Position numbers and translations under genes: made by a program
From: Pseudomonadota bacterium
Lineage (GTDB): Bacteria > Myxococcota_A > Polyangia > Fen-1088
Length of the DNA: 10,668 bases
Assembly: GCA_023438785.1 (NCBI GenBank)
Contig: JAEXQJ010000126.1
Location: forward strand, 1-10,668
Direction: 5' to 3'
Part shown: in pieces, positions 1 through 8,481 of the stretch
How the letters are laid out: each line of letters opens with the position of its first letter
Numbering within the stretch: position 1 is the first letter of the stretch
The notes under the pieces: generated by a model
The model's input: only the letters and a program-made list of their open reading frames with translations
What the model was told of the DNA's origin: nothing
Databases searched by the model: none

Positions 1-100
1 CCGGCCGGCACCCTACAACCCCCCGGCGCGGCCTCGACGAGAGTTTCTGCACCAGGCAAAGAGATCGTCAACGCGTATCTTGAACCGGTTTGCCCGGTGA

Positions 101-150
101 GTTCGTCTGAAGGGCCCGGCTCGGAGCAAGCAAGATGCCCGTTTTCCCGC
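101..150 (+). repeat. Dispersed repeat, copy A
   Basis: This stretch resembles positions 5438-5480 in the same orientation. By hand alignment the first 31 bases match at 25 positions, sharing GTTCGTC, GAAGG and CGGAGC. After a 4-base gap both copies carry GTTTTCCCG exactly. The two copies are about 5.3 kb apart, and neither lies in a gene I can recognise. It may be a remnant of a repeated element or of a degraded gene family. Confidence 0.45.
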
Positions 151-223
151 GAGAAGAGGCCCAAGGCCCTCTTTCCCCAAGGCGGCGGTTGAGAACGGCT
201 GAAATCGGTTGGACGCGGGTGAA

Positions 224-270
224 TTGCCCATCGTTTGCCCATCGAGTTTTGGGCTCTACTCACTCGATGG
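224..270. repeat. Tandem and inverted CCATCG half-sites
   Basis: TTGCCCATCG occurs twice with an 11-bp period (224-233 and 235-244). The second copy extends to CCATCGAG (239-246), which is perfectly complementary to CTCGATGG at 263-270, giving an 8-bp stem around a 16-base loop. Direct half-sites one helical turn apart plus an inverted one would suit a protein-binding site. No gene with a convincing start lies close downstream, so the role is unknown. Confidence 0.4.
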
Positions 271-730
271 TGGGTAGCTCAGGAAGAGGGTGGCGTCGCG
301 AGATGACGAAGAGTCTTCTGCTCGCGACCCTCGGGACTGGAAACAATCGTTGACACATTCGGCTCTCCGAGTCCGTCGACGGCAAGGGCTCGTCCGGAAG
401 TCCGATTCCGGGCCGCGAGGGGCGGGAGTGCAGGGCGGAACGTTGTGAACTGCGTCTTAGGGAGCTGACCAAGTCGTCTCACGCTCTGGGTTCCTGAAGC
501 CCGAGAAGGGCTTGCCGCCAAAGTCACAGAAGGGAATGGTAAGACCGCGGATGAAGTTGTCGGCATCTGGCAGTGGACGATCGGTCGTTCGCTATCGTGG
601 CCGCCCTGAAGCGTCCGGCTTCCGACGCTTCTATTCCGATCCCGCGACTTGTTTCCTTCGCTACGCCTGTGCCAGCTCGGCGCCCGAGTAGTCCGCAGCC
701 ACATCGTGAGCCGCCGCACAGGCTTGCACC

Positions 731-739
731 TGGTATCTT
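731..739 (+). promoter_or_regulatory. Extended -10 promoter element for the HEAT-like gene
   Basis: TGGTATCTT is a TGn-type extended -10 element (TGG followed by TATCTT). Only seven bases separate it from the ATG at 747, so transcription would begin at or next to the start codon and the message would be leaderless or nearly so. This fits the absence of a Shine-Dalgarno sequence. No -35 hexamer is visible at 17-bp spacing (711-716 reads CCGCCG), which is tolerable for an extended -10 promoter. Confidence 0.4.
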
Positions 740-746
740 GCCCGCC

Positions 747-1688
747 ATGAAACCAGCCCCGAACGTAGCGCCTAGCTCCAAAGGCCTGAAGAGCGAGGCT
801 ATCAAGGGGGCGTTGGACAAGGCCCTGCGTGGTCGTCTGGACGAACTGCAGGCGTTGCTTGCCCACCACGGCAATATGCCCTCGCCGAGGCCGAATCTCG
901 AGCTGGCCGCGGCGTTTGGGGTAGAGATCGCCAGCCAGACGCGCGATGTGACCTCCCTGCTGACCACCTTGGCGGCCACCAACGCGGAAGCAGATACGGC
1001 GGACATCTTCGTGCCGATTGCCGCAGGCTATGGTTGGGTTGCACTGATTCGAGAGTCGCCCGACAGCCAGATCGCTTGGGCCGCGGTCCATGAATTCCTG
1101 GCGGACGAGCGAGCGCCGGTCTGCGTGGGTATTCGGGACGCGCTCGTGCGCCATTGCGGCTATCCCTACCAGTCGGACCGCCTGATGGCGCAGGCCCTGC
1201 GCTGGATGGATGAAGACGGTCAGGATACGCAGTTTGGTGTGGCGGCGCTGCTCGTGGAGATCTTCACCAATAAGACAGTCATCACGAAGCTGGCCGATCC
1301 GTCCGGACTGCAGGAATTCTTGTCGCGGGCCTTGGCCGCCGTTGGGGATGCGCCCCGTTCCGCCTCGCGCTGGGAATCGTATCGTCGGCTGCTGGCCGCG
1401 CTTCCCCCCGCCATTGCGGCTTACGTGGCCAGCGCCGGGGCGGGCAGCGTGCTGGCCCAAGCCGCCCACGATTGGCTGAAGAACGAATGCACCGTCGCCC
1501 GCGAGGTGCCGGTTCGCGGCCTTCTGTCCGAGTCCATCATCCTGCTCCGGGCACCGTCGCGCGGCCAGGCCGCCAGTCAGGTCGACGCTCTTCACGCCGC
1601 CTTGGCCGCCGGGACCAAAACTACGCGCAGGACCATGCGCATGCGCCCCGGCCATGCCAGAGGCAAGCTTTCACGGCGGACACGGTAG
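747..1688 (+). CDS. HEAT-like alpha-helical protein of unknown function
   Basis: A 313-residue protein, probably soluble because no signal peptide or membrane segment is visible. It is almost entirely helical, rich in Ala and Leu, with repeated amphipathic helix pairs (for example residues 21-42, 92-122 and 145-175) like those of HEAT or DNA-alkylation-repair-type scaffolds. From memory, similar proteins occur in myxobacterial genomes without an assigned role. No catalytic motif is visible. The last 25 residues or so are strongly basic (residues 291-313, many Arg and Lys), which could favour nucleic-acid binding. The frame stays open upstream to a GTG at 573. I chose the ATG at 747 because the upstream translation is proline rich and unlike the rest, and because an extended -10 element sits just before it. 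It appears to be a single-gene unit followed by a transposase remnant. It is confidently coding but of unknown function. Confidence 0.75.
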   Translation: MKPAPNVAPSSKGLKSEAIKGALDKALRGRLDELQALLAHHGNMPSPRPNLELAAAFGVEIASQTRDVTSLLTTLAATNAEADTADIFVPIAAGYGWVALIRESPDSQIAWAAVHEFLADERAPVCVGIRDALVRHCGYPYQSDRLMAQALRWMDEDGQDTQFGVAALLVEIFTNKTVITKLADPSGLQEFLSRALAAVGDAPRSASRWESYRRLLAALPPAIAAYVASAGAGSVLAQAAHDWLKNECTVAREVPVRGLLSESIILLRAPSRGQAASQVDALHAALAAGTKTTRRTMRMRPGHARGKLSRRTR

Positions 1689-1767
1689 TCGCGGCTTCAG
1701 ACTTGGCTTGCGAGCACCCTTCCCAGGGCCCCTCTGTTTGACCGCGGGAAGGACCAAGACCTCGTGG

Positions 1768-1801
1768 TGTGGCCCCCAGTTGAATCCGGACACTTTGACT
1801 C
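1768..1801 (+). repeat. Candidate left end of an IS3-family element
   Basis: The stretch starting TGTGGCCCCCAGTTGAATCC and continuing to GGACAC lies about 45 bases before the OrfA start. It has the look of an IS3-family terminal repeat (TG followed by a C run, then ATCCGGACA). No complementary copy is found near 2203, which fits a right end lost by deletion. Family resemblance is from memory. Confidence 0.35.
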
Positions 1802-1813
1802 GCAAGTGTCGGA

Positions 1814-2203
1814 GTGCCCACGACGCAGGAAAAGAAGATTTCCCAGCCAGTCTCGCCCGCAGCAAGGAAGGCGCGGCGCCAGTACTCGGTCGAGCAGCGG
1901 ATAGCGCTGATCGAGGAGGCGGACCAGCCCGGCCAAAGCACTGCCCTTGTCGCGCGTAAGCACGGCGTCTCACCCAGCCTGCTGTTTCAGTGGCGTCAGT
2001 TGCGCGAGCAGGGCGCACTACCACCACGAACGGAACCATCAAGGTCTGGGGAATGCGTTGATCGCTGGCGACGAGCACGAGCTGGCCAATGCCGGACCCC
2101 TCGCCCGTCGCGAACGCTCGGCGGTCTGCTCAACTTCTATCATCACAAGCAGACCGCGCCCGAGCGGATGGAGTGCTGGGACAGGACGCTGTCGCGCCTC
2201 TGA
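1814..2203 (+). pseudogene. Internally deleted IS3-type transposase remnant (OrfA N-terminus joined to integrase C-terminus)
   Basis: From a GTG at 1814, about 65 residues match the HTH_Tnp_1 start of IS3 OrfA. They include a basic lead, SVEQRIALIEEA, the helix-turn-helix region around VARKHGVSPSLLFQWR, and LREQGAL. Near 2015 the reading changes abruptly: in the +1 frame the sequence encodes the C-terminal end of an integrase (HYHHERNHQGLGNALI). A missing C near 2116 then shifts the frame again, giving GGLLNFYHHK and a stop at 2203. The OrfA leucine zipper, most of OrfB and the whole DDE core are absent, so no active transposase can be made. The right end lies only 22 bp from the rpoD stop codon. 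Either one IS lost its middle, or two different IS remnants were joined. Confidence 0.75.
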
Positions 2204-2225
2204 GGCCGAACAGATCAAGTCGTAC

Positions 2226-4031
<1,806 letters not shown>

Positions 4032-4069
4032 TCCTGCTACTTCTGGTCCTTGTCGGATCTGCTGGTGAC

Positions 4070-4108
4070 ATCTTACGGGGCGAGCCCAAAGAGTGGTATC
4101 AACCACTC
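4070..4108 (-). promoter_or_regulatory. Candidate rpoD promoter with a perfect inverted repeat
   Basis: On the minus strand TAAGAT (4075-4070) is a plausible -10 hexamer, which would give a leader of about 30 bases. Positions 4091-4108 form a perfect inverted repeat: GAGTGGT, a 4-base loop, then ACCACTC. This repeat covers the place where the -35 element would be, and no good -35 is found at 16-18 bp spacing. It could therefore be an operator on the rpoD promoter. If transcription starts further upstream it would instead be an RNA hairpin in the leader. Confidence 0.4.
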
Positions 4109-4113
4109 GTCAT

Positions 4114-4150
4114 CGACTTCGATGGGAACCTTCGAAGGGTTCCCAAACCC
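4114..4150. repeat. 37-bp hairpin repeat, copy 1 (rpoD-proximal)
   Basis: The copy is 34/37 identical to positions 4195-4231, in the same orientation and exactly 81 bp apart. It contains GGGAACC and GGTTCCC arms around a short TTCGAAG loop. It lies 83 bp upstream of the rpoD start. Confidence 0.75.
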
Positions 4151-4194
4151 TCCCGCGATGGTACGCGCCGAGCCAAGCTCGGCGGCTTCCCGCG

Positions 4195-4231
4195 CGACTT
4201 CGATGGGAACCCTCCAAGGATTCCCAAACCC
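4195..4231. repeat. 37-bp hairpin repeat, copy 2 (zinc-finger-proximal)
   Basis: This is the second copy. It starts CGACTTCGATGGGAACC and ends TTCCCAAACCC. All three differences from copy 1 fall in or next to the hairpin centre. GGGAA and TTCCC still pair, followed by a C-A mismatch and CCT pairing with AGG, so the hairpin is kept with a different loop. It ends 26 bp before the start codon of the zinc-finger gene and would lie in that gene's promoter or leader. Confidence 0.75.
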
Positions 4232-4257
4232 GATGACAGAAGGACCCCCTGGAAGCA

Positions 4258-4506
4258 ATGTCCGCCCCTCGACGTTACCTACACGGAGACTACCTGGAGC
4301 CATCCGACCGCAGACCCGGCAGCATCGTCTATTGCGCGTTCTGCGACGGTTTCTGCCTGCCGGAGCACTTTTCGGAGGAGCACCAGGGTGCCGAAAACAG
4401 GGTCCGCCTGAACGCGGGAAAGAAGGGGCTCTACCGGACGCGGCAGAACGTCGAGCGCCCGGTCGACGCACCCAATTTCTTCGAAGGCACGCCAGATCCC
4501 GTTTGA
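4258..4506 (+). CDS. Small C2H2-type zinc-finger protein of unknown function
   Basis: An 82-residue soluble protein. Residues 26-42 hold a compact candidate zinc site: C26-x2-C29, then H37 and H42 (CAFCDGFCLPEHFSEEH), with an extra cysteine at 33. The second half is polar and basic (KKGLYRTRQ) and ends in a conserved-looking APNFFEGTPDPV tail. GGAAG lies two bases before the ATG, closer than usual but the only candidate Shine-Dalgarno sequence. It is divergent from rpoD across 226 bp that hold two 37-bp repeats, so the two genes may share regulation. Bacterial single zinc-finger proteins can bind DNA, RNA or proteins, and nothing here says which. I recognise no named family. The translation is far more protein-like than that of the opposite strand. 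Confidence 0.65.
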   Translation: MSAPRRYLHGDYLEPSDRRPGSIVYCAFCDGFCLPEHFSEEHQGAENRVRLNAGKKGLYRTRQNVERPVDAPNFFEGTPDPV

Positions 4507-4699
4507 GGGAGAGGCGGCGATTGAGGGAAGACCGCAGCCCCTCCTTTCGAGCCCCGTCGCGATGGCCGATTCCGGCGATGGAGAAGGCATGCCCTGCACG
4601 CAGATGTTCCGCTTCGGCGCGCAGCTCTCGCCATCCGACCTCCGGCATCGCGCCGGCAACGCGGCGCACCCGCGTTCGGTGAGCGCCGCGGCCGCTGGC

Positions 4700-4712
4700 C
4701 CCCGCTCCGGGG
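4700..4712 (-). terminator. Weak hairpin after the cold-shock gene
   Basis: CCCCG and CGGGG pair perfectly around a 3-base loop, starting 6 bases past the cold-shock stop codon on the minus strand. There is no following U run, so it would be at best an inefficient terminator. The rest of 4507-4699 shows no gene. Confidence 0.25.
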
Positions 4713-4718
4713 ATCGCG

Positions 4719-4913
4719 TCAGAGGACCTTGACGGCGCTGGCCTGCGGGCCCTTCTTGCCCTGGACCACCTCGAACTCGACCTTGGCGCCCTCTTTCAGG
4801 ACGGCGCCGCCGGTGTCGTTGGCGTGGACGAAGACGTCCTTGCCGCCGCCCTCCGGCGTGATGAACCCAAACCCCTTAGCGGTATTGAAGAACTTGACGG
4901 TACCCTTTTGCAT
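4719..4913 (-). CDS. csp: Cold-shock domain protein (CspA family)
   Basis: A 64-residue single cold-shock domain, close to the usual 65-70 residues of the family. These cytoplasmic OB-fold proteins bind single-stranded RNA and DNA and act as RNA chaperones. RNP1 is visible at residues 13-18 (KGFGFI) and RNP2 at 27-30 (VFVH), with aromatic residues F9, F15, F17 and F28 positioned to stack on bases. MQKGTVKFFN is the standard N-terminus, which fixes the start at 4913. The frame is open to 4949 but the additional 12 residues are atypical. No Shine-Dalgarno sequence is evident. A -10-like CATAGT lies 9 bases before the ATG, and a perfect inverted repeat lies further upstream. It appears to be a single-gene unit on the same strand as rpoD. 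Many genomes carry several paralogues, so whether this one is cold-induced cannot be told from sequence. Confidence 0.95.
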   Translation of the reverse strand: MQKGTVKFFNTAKGFGFITPEGGGKDVFVHANDTGGAVLKEGAKVEFEVVQGKKGPQASAVKVL

Positions 4914-4948
4914 TGTCGGAGCACTATGGGGCATCGGCGACGCGCGCA

Positions 4949-4980
4949 CTACGACATTCGCGTGTCTTCTTCAGTCGTAG
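4949..4980 (-). promoter_or_regulatory. Inverted repeat upstream of the cold-shock gene
   Basis: CTACGAC (4949-4955) and GTCGTAG (4974-4980) are perfect 7-bp inverted repeats around an 18-base centre. They begin 35 bases before the cold-shock start codon. If transcribed, they would form a hairpin in the 5' leader. Structured leaders are known to control some cspA-family messages by temperature. If the transcript starts near the ATG, the repeat would instead be a DNA-level operator. Confidence 0.4.
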
Positions 4981-5765
4981 ACGCCGCGGCGAAAGTTCGG
5001 GCTTGCCCCCTGCCGGGGACAGCCGACTCTCCTCGATGGGTGACTCGCCCGCCCGGCGCGCCTGGATGATCACCTCGTGGATCGGTGTTGTGGTCCAGCG
5101 AATCTGAGTCGAGGAAATAGCGAGAAATGCGAACCGGAACTGAGCCGAATTGCACCCGACAGGACCGCGTCTGCGGTCTTGGTGGGCACTGTTGTCGGGC
5201 GGCTCTGGATGCAGTAGCTCGGATTCCGAATAGATCCCTCCGTCTCGGCTACAGGGCCGCTCGCTCCGTTAACCGCGACCTCGGCGCGATCCGAGGCGCG
5301 ACCGGGCTGGCGGGGGAACGAACGGCTGCGGTGCCCAGGCCGGCTAGCGCTTTCGGTAGCCGCGACGACCGTCCGGAAACCAGCAAGGGAAATCGGGGCT
5401 TCAGCCGTTTATGAGTTTGTGTCGCTACTCCCCATGCGTTCGTCCGAAGGACCGGGCGCGGAGCCAGGCTAGTTTTCCCGTGTAATCTCAAGCGCTTGCG
5501 CTGGTCCCCTGGTTCTCATCCTCGTGCGTGGTTGCCATAGTGCCGCACGAAGGGGACATAGACACCACGGTGCTGTGCGCCGCAAATATCCCATCGGGAC
5601 GCTCGGGTGCTCTCATCGACCTTCGACAGCTCAAGGGTGTTGGGCAGCGGAATGGCATCGATCGTGCCGGTAACCGCATCGAGCATGGATGCCCAACTCG
5701 ACCGTTGCACGACTCTAGGCGCACGTGTCCCGCCGGTCGCTGCACGGAGCGATCTGGCTGCCCGC
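4981..5765. other. Gene-poor stretch between the cold-shock gene and the integrase remnant
   Basis: No gene is convincing in these 785 bases. They hold copy B of the dispersed repeat (5438-5480) and a 10-bp perfect palindrome CAAGCGCTTG at 5489-5498. There is also one short minus-strand frame (5516-5686, 56 residues) with a somewhat protein-like translation, treated under findings. Other frames read as arginine and proline rich shadow sequence. Confidence 0.5.
5438..5480 (+). repeat. Dispersed repeat, copy B
   Basis: This is the partner of positions 101-150, with shared blocks GTTCGTC, GAAGG, CGGAGC and GTTTTCCCG in the same order and orientation. It lies in gene-poor DNA about 290 bp from the integrase remnant. 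Confidence 0.45.
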
Positions 5766-6816
5766 TCAGGCCGCGAGGTCGATCGCGTATTCGTTGTGTA
5801 GTCCGCCGAGGACCGGCTTGGCGCGAACGGCACGCGCGGGAACTGGCCGCGTCGGTGGCAGCCAGTTCGCGCCCATCGGGGCTTGCATGTTGAGGCCGCG
5901 GTGGGCGCGGCTATGGTAGTAGCCAACGAATTCGCGCAGGACGCGTTCAGCGTGGCGTTCGTCGCGGATGATGATGTAGTCGAGACACTCTCGTCGGATG
6001 GTGCCGATCACACGTTCGCAAAATGCGTTTGCTTGGGGAGATCGCGGCGGCGAGAGCAAGGACTTGGTGCCGAAGCCCTTCACCCGGTTGGCTGAACCAC
6101 GAACCGTAGATGAAGTCGCGATCGCGAATCAGGAAGCGGGGCGCTTGATCGTCGCGGTCGCAGACGGCTTCGACAAATGTCTGGGCGGCGAAATGCGCGC
6201 TGGGCGCCGACGTGACGGCCAGCTTGACGATGTCGCGGCGGCAAAGGTCGAGAATCACGAACGCCTAAAGGATTTCGAAGCGCACGGTGACGATGGTGAA
6301 CCAATCACACGCCCAGGTTTGCGTGAGGTGATTGCGAACGAAGGTGGACCACTTCTGGCCGCGGCCCCGAGGCAATCGGGCCGGCCGGTACTTGGCCACG
6401 GTCCGAGGGGACACGTGATGCCCCAGCCTGGCCAATTGCGCGGCGATCTGGTTCTCGCCCCAGAGCGGGTTTTCGATCCACAGGCGACGAATGAGTGCGC
6501 GCGTATCTGCGTCGATGGGTGGCCGGCCAACGCGACGACGAGATCGTCGCGTCCAGAGGAGCTTCCACAGGGAGCGGTGCCAACCAAGCAGGGTTTCCGG
6601 CCGCACGATCTTGACTGCGTCCACAGTGGTCGAGAAGAACCTGGTGATGGCCGCTATGGTGAATCGGTCGCGGGCCTTCAGTCGCGGGTGGGGCTTGCGC
6701 CTCTGCAGAACGATGACCTGCTGACGAAGCAAGGCGTTCTCGGCGATCAGCCCGGTGCGCGAGCGGAAGAAGTCTCTGACCGCGCCAAGCAGAGAGCGCG
6801 CCACTTCGCGAAGCAT
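5766..6816 (-). pseudogene. Integrase of the DDE/rve superfamily, inactivated by an amber codon and a frameshift
   Basis: When intact it would be about 350 residues, a stand-alone transposase of the type annotated as integrase core domain protein. From the ATG at 6816: an N-terminal helical part with LALRQQ-like sequence (ENALLRQQVIVLQRRKPHP), a WHRSLWKLLW segment, a DNA-binding part (GRPPIDADTRALIRRLWIENPLWG), then the DDE core. The three acidic residues remain, in TWACDWF, FLIRDRDF and NAFCERVIGTIRREC, followed by the usual C-terminal VLGGLHNEY. Two lesions break it. An in-frame TAG at 6267-6265 replaces what is normally an aromatic residue before AFVILDL. One extra base near 6088-6092 shifts the frame after YGSWFS, and the reading resumes as NRVKGFGTKS. 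The rest is well preserved, so the inactivation looks recent. No terminal inverted repeats were found. Confidence 0.85.
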
Positions 6817-6964
6817 CGCGCAAACGTACCATTCCGCGGGCCGTCTGCCGGACCAAGGCGGTCCTGGCGCCAGCGCGATCGCGGCCGCGAAATCCCGAGG
6901 GATCCCTGGTCTGCGGGAATTGCTGCGGCGGTCAGCCAGGGAAGGCCACCGGCCGCCCAGTCAT

Positions 6965-8473
6965 CTACGACTTGTGCGGTCCCAAATGGGGCAGCGCCAG
7001 GCGAGCGAGCTGCACCTCTAGGTCAGGAAGGTGGTAGCCGTGGTCGTCCGCCAGCAGCAGATGCCAGCCGTCCTTGAAGACACGGGCCATCTGGACCGCG
7101 GCCCAGGGATCGTTCCATCCGGGCGCACGGCCGGCCACGACCTCAAGTGAGATGCCGTTGTCGAACGCTTCCTGTTTCAGGCTGTGCAGCCACGGCTCGT
7201 CGCGGTGGACCCAGGGCGCCGGGATGCGCTCGTCGAGGAAGCCCCAGCGCAGGCGAACGGCTCCGTGCAGGCGCCCGTACTCGTAGAGGGCGAACAGCGA
7301 CTTCACGTCGGCCTCAAGTCGCTGGCGTAGCTTGCCGAGTTGCCCGCTCGCGAGATAGCCGGCCAGCTTCGCCGCGTCGCCGAAAGGCTTGCTGATTCCG
7401 CACGATCCCTGAACCAGGAGTTCGGTAGTGAGGCGCAGGGTGCGGCCGCGCTGGTTGAGCTGTCTGGACTTCTGGGGAGGTCCGAGTTCGGCCAGGCGGC
7501 GCTCGCCGGGGGCGAACCCGAGCTCGCGCACGAGCGCACGCACGTCGACGGCGCCGATGATGTCGAACTCGGCCAGGCGCCCAGGCACGGCGGACAACTC
7601 GTCGCCGACGAACGTCTCGATTGCGCGCGTGCCGACGTCGACCAGGGCGACGGCCTGCGGCGCTTTAGCGGGGAACGCGGTCAGAAGCACCCTCGTCATC
7701 CGGGCGAGATCCGCTGCATGCGCCGCACGCTGCCGTTCGATGGCTTTGCGGTTGGCCGCCATCACGGTCTCATCGGGGCGCATCGTCGCGTAGCGCTGCG
7801 CCTGTTCCAACCGGGCCCGAACGGCCCTGCGGGCGGAGCGCAGGGAATCGTCCGCGCCTGCAGCAATCGCCCAGCGACCGTTGGCAAGCACCTCGATGGG
7901 GGAACCGCGGTGGGCGAACTTGGCGGAATCGGGCCGCAGAGCGTGCCACCGGGTACGCCTGGCCACGAAGGCGACCACCTCATCGGGGAACATGGGCCCC
8001 CGGTTCGCGTCCAGGATGGCCAGGGCAACTCGAACGGCGGACCAATTGTTCAGGCTCGCGTCCTTCCAAGCCAGGTCCAACTCTCTCACCGCCAGCGCCG
8101 CGTCCGGTGGGGGCAGCGGCTCGGGCTCTGGCCTGACGACCTTGAGATGGGGGATCTTGGGCGGGCGGAGGCCGAGGCGGAATGCCCACAGGTCCAACTC
8201 GGCATCGTGCGGGTCGAGATGATAGTGGTCACCATCGCGATAGACGGGGGGCCGTCCGGGCTTGCAGCGTTTTAGCGACGCGAGCGCGCTATCCGCCCCG
8301 GCGATGCCGGCCTCTTCGAATCGCGCCGCGACTTCGACTAGCGTCATCGGCTCACCCTTCTCCAGCAGGGTGACCAGGAGCAGCGAGAACACGTTTGCCC
8401 CGCGGTGGTCCTTCACCGCTCCGAGGCGGGGTGTCTCGATGCCAAGCGCGCTGCACCAGGCGTTACTGGCCAT
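6965..8473 (-). CDS. Unknown 502-residue protein with two N-terminal winged-helix-like segments
   Basis: I do not recognise the family. Residues 41-85 (PMTLVEVAARFEEAG to a strand-like VYRDGDHYHL) and 143-204 (a helical lead, PDEVVAFVARRT, then SPIEVLANGRWAI) both have the helix, helix, beta-wing pattern of winged-helix or HARE-HTH modules. A proline-rich linker (113-124) separates them. Residues 210-262 are a long charged, probably coiled helix. The C-terminal part (345-495) is mixed alpha/beta, with LFALYEYGRLHGAVRLRWGF, IPAPWVHRDEP and LEVVAGRAPGWNDPW as striking conserved-looking segments. No signal peptide or membrane segment is seen. AGGAG eight bases before the ATG at 8473 supports this start, although the frame stays open to 9499 inside the opposite gene. 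It is divergent from the Fic gene across 213 bp. It may be the DNA-binding regulator or partner of that protein. That role is an inference. Confidence 0.7.
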   Translation of the reverse strand: MASNAWCSALGIETPRLGAVKDHRGANVFSLLLVTLLEKGEPMTLVEVAARFEEAGIAGADSALASLKRCKPGRPPVYRDGDHYHLDPHDAELDLWAFRLGLRPPKIPHLKVVRPEPEPLPPPDAALAVRELDLAWKDASLNNWSAVRVALAILDANRGPMFPDEVVAFVARRTRWHALRPDSAKFAHRGSPIEVLANGRWAIAAGADDSLRSARRAVRARLEQAQRYATMRPDETVMAANRKAIERQRAAHAADLARMTRVLLTAFPAKAPQAVALVDVGTRAIETFVGDELSAVPGRLAEFDIIGAVDVRALVRELGFAPGERRLAELGPPQKSRQLNQRGRTLRLTTELLVQGSCGISKPFGDAAKLAGYLASGQLGKLRQRLEADVKSLFALYEYGRLHGAVRLRWGFLDERIPAPWVHRDEPWLHSLKQEAFDNGISLEVVAGRAPGWNDPWAAVQMARVFKDGWHLLLADDHGYHLPDLEVQLARLALPHLGPHKS

Positions 8474-8481
8474 CAGTTTGG

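Larger units (their letters stand above)
1..730. other. Gene-poor stretch left of the HEAT-like gene
   Basis: I see no convincing gene here. Several open frames exist on both strands, but their translations are arginine, serine and proline rich, match no family I know and lack a ribosome-binding site. The stretch does contain a copy of a dispersed repeat (101-150) and a cluster of CCATCG half-sites (224-270). A TTGACA hexamer at 350-355 has no matching -10 element at normal spacing. Confidence 0.5.

Noticed and set aside
270..345. tRNA-like TAGCTCAG segment
   Set aside because: The D-stem does not close (GAGG instead of GAGC) and no GGTTCGA T-loop follows at the right distance.
350..378. Sigma-70 promoter from TTGACA at 350-355
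   Set aside because: The position 17 bp downstream reads CCGTCG, not a -10 element, and no gene follows closely.
279..1655. Long minus-strand frame (458 codons) opposite the HEAT-like gene
   Set aside because: Its translation is Arg and Gly rich and has no family pattern. It is a shadow of the plus-strand gene in GC-rich DNA.
4032..4106. Upstream GTG start for rpoD
   Set aside because: It would add 25 residues unlike any sigma factor N-terminus, it crosses the inverted repeat and the candidate -10, and it has no ribosome-binding site.
5998..7077. 359-codon plus-strand frame
   Set aside because: It lies opposite the integrase remnant and the end of the winged-helix-like gene, both of which have recognisable or coherent protein sequence.
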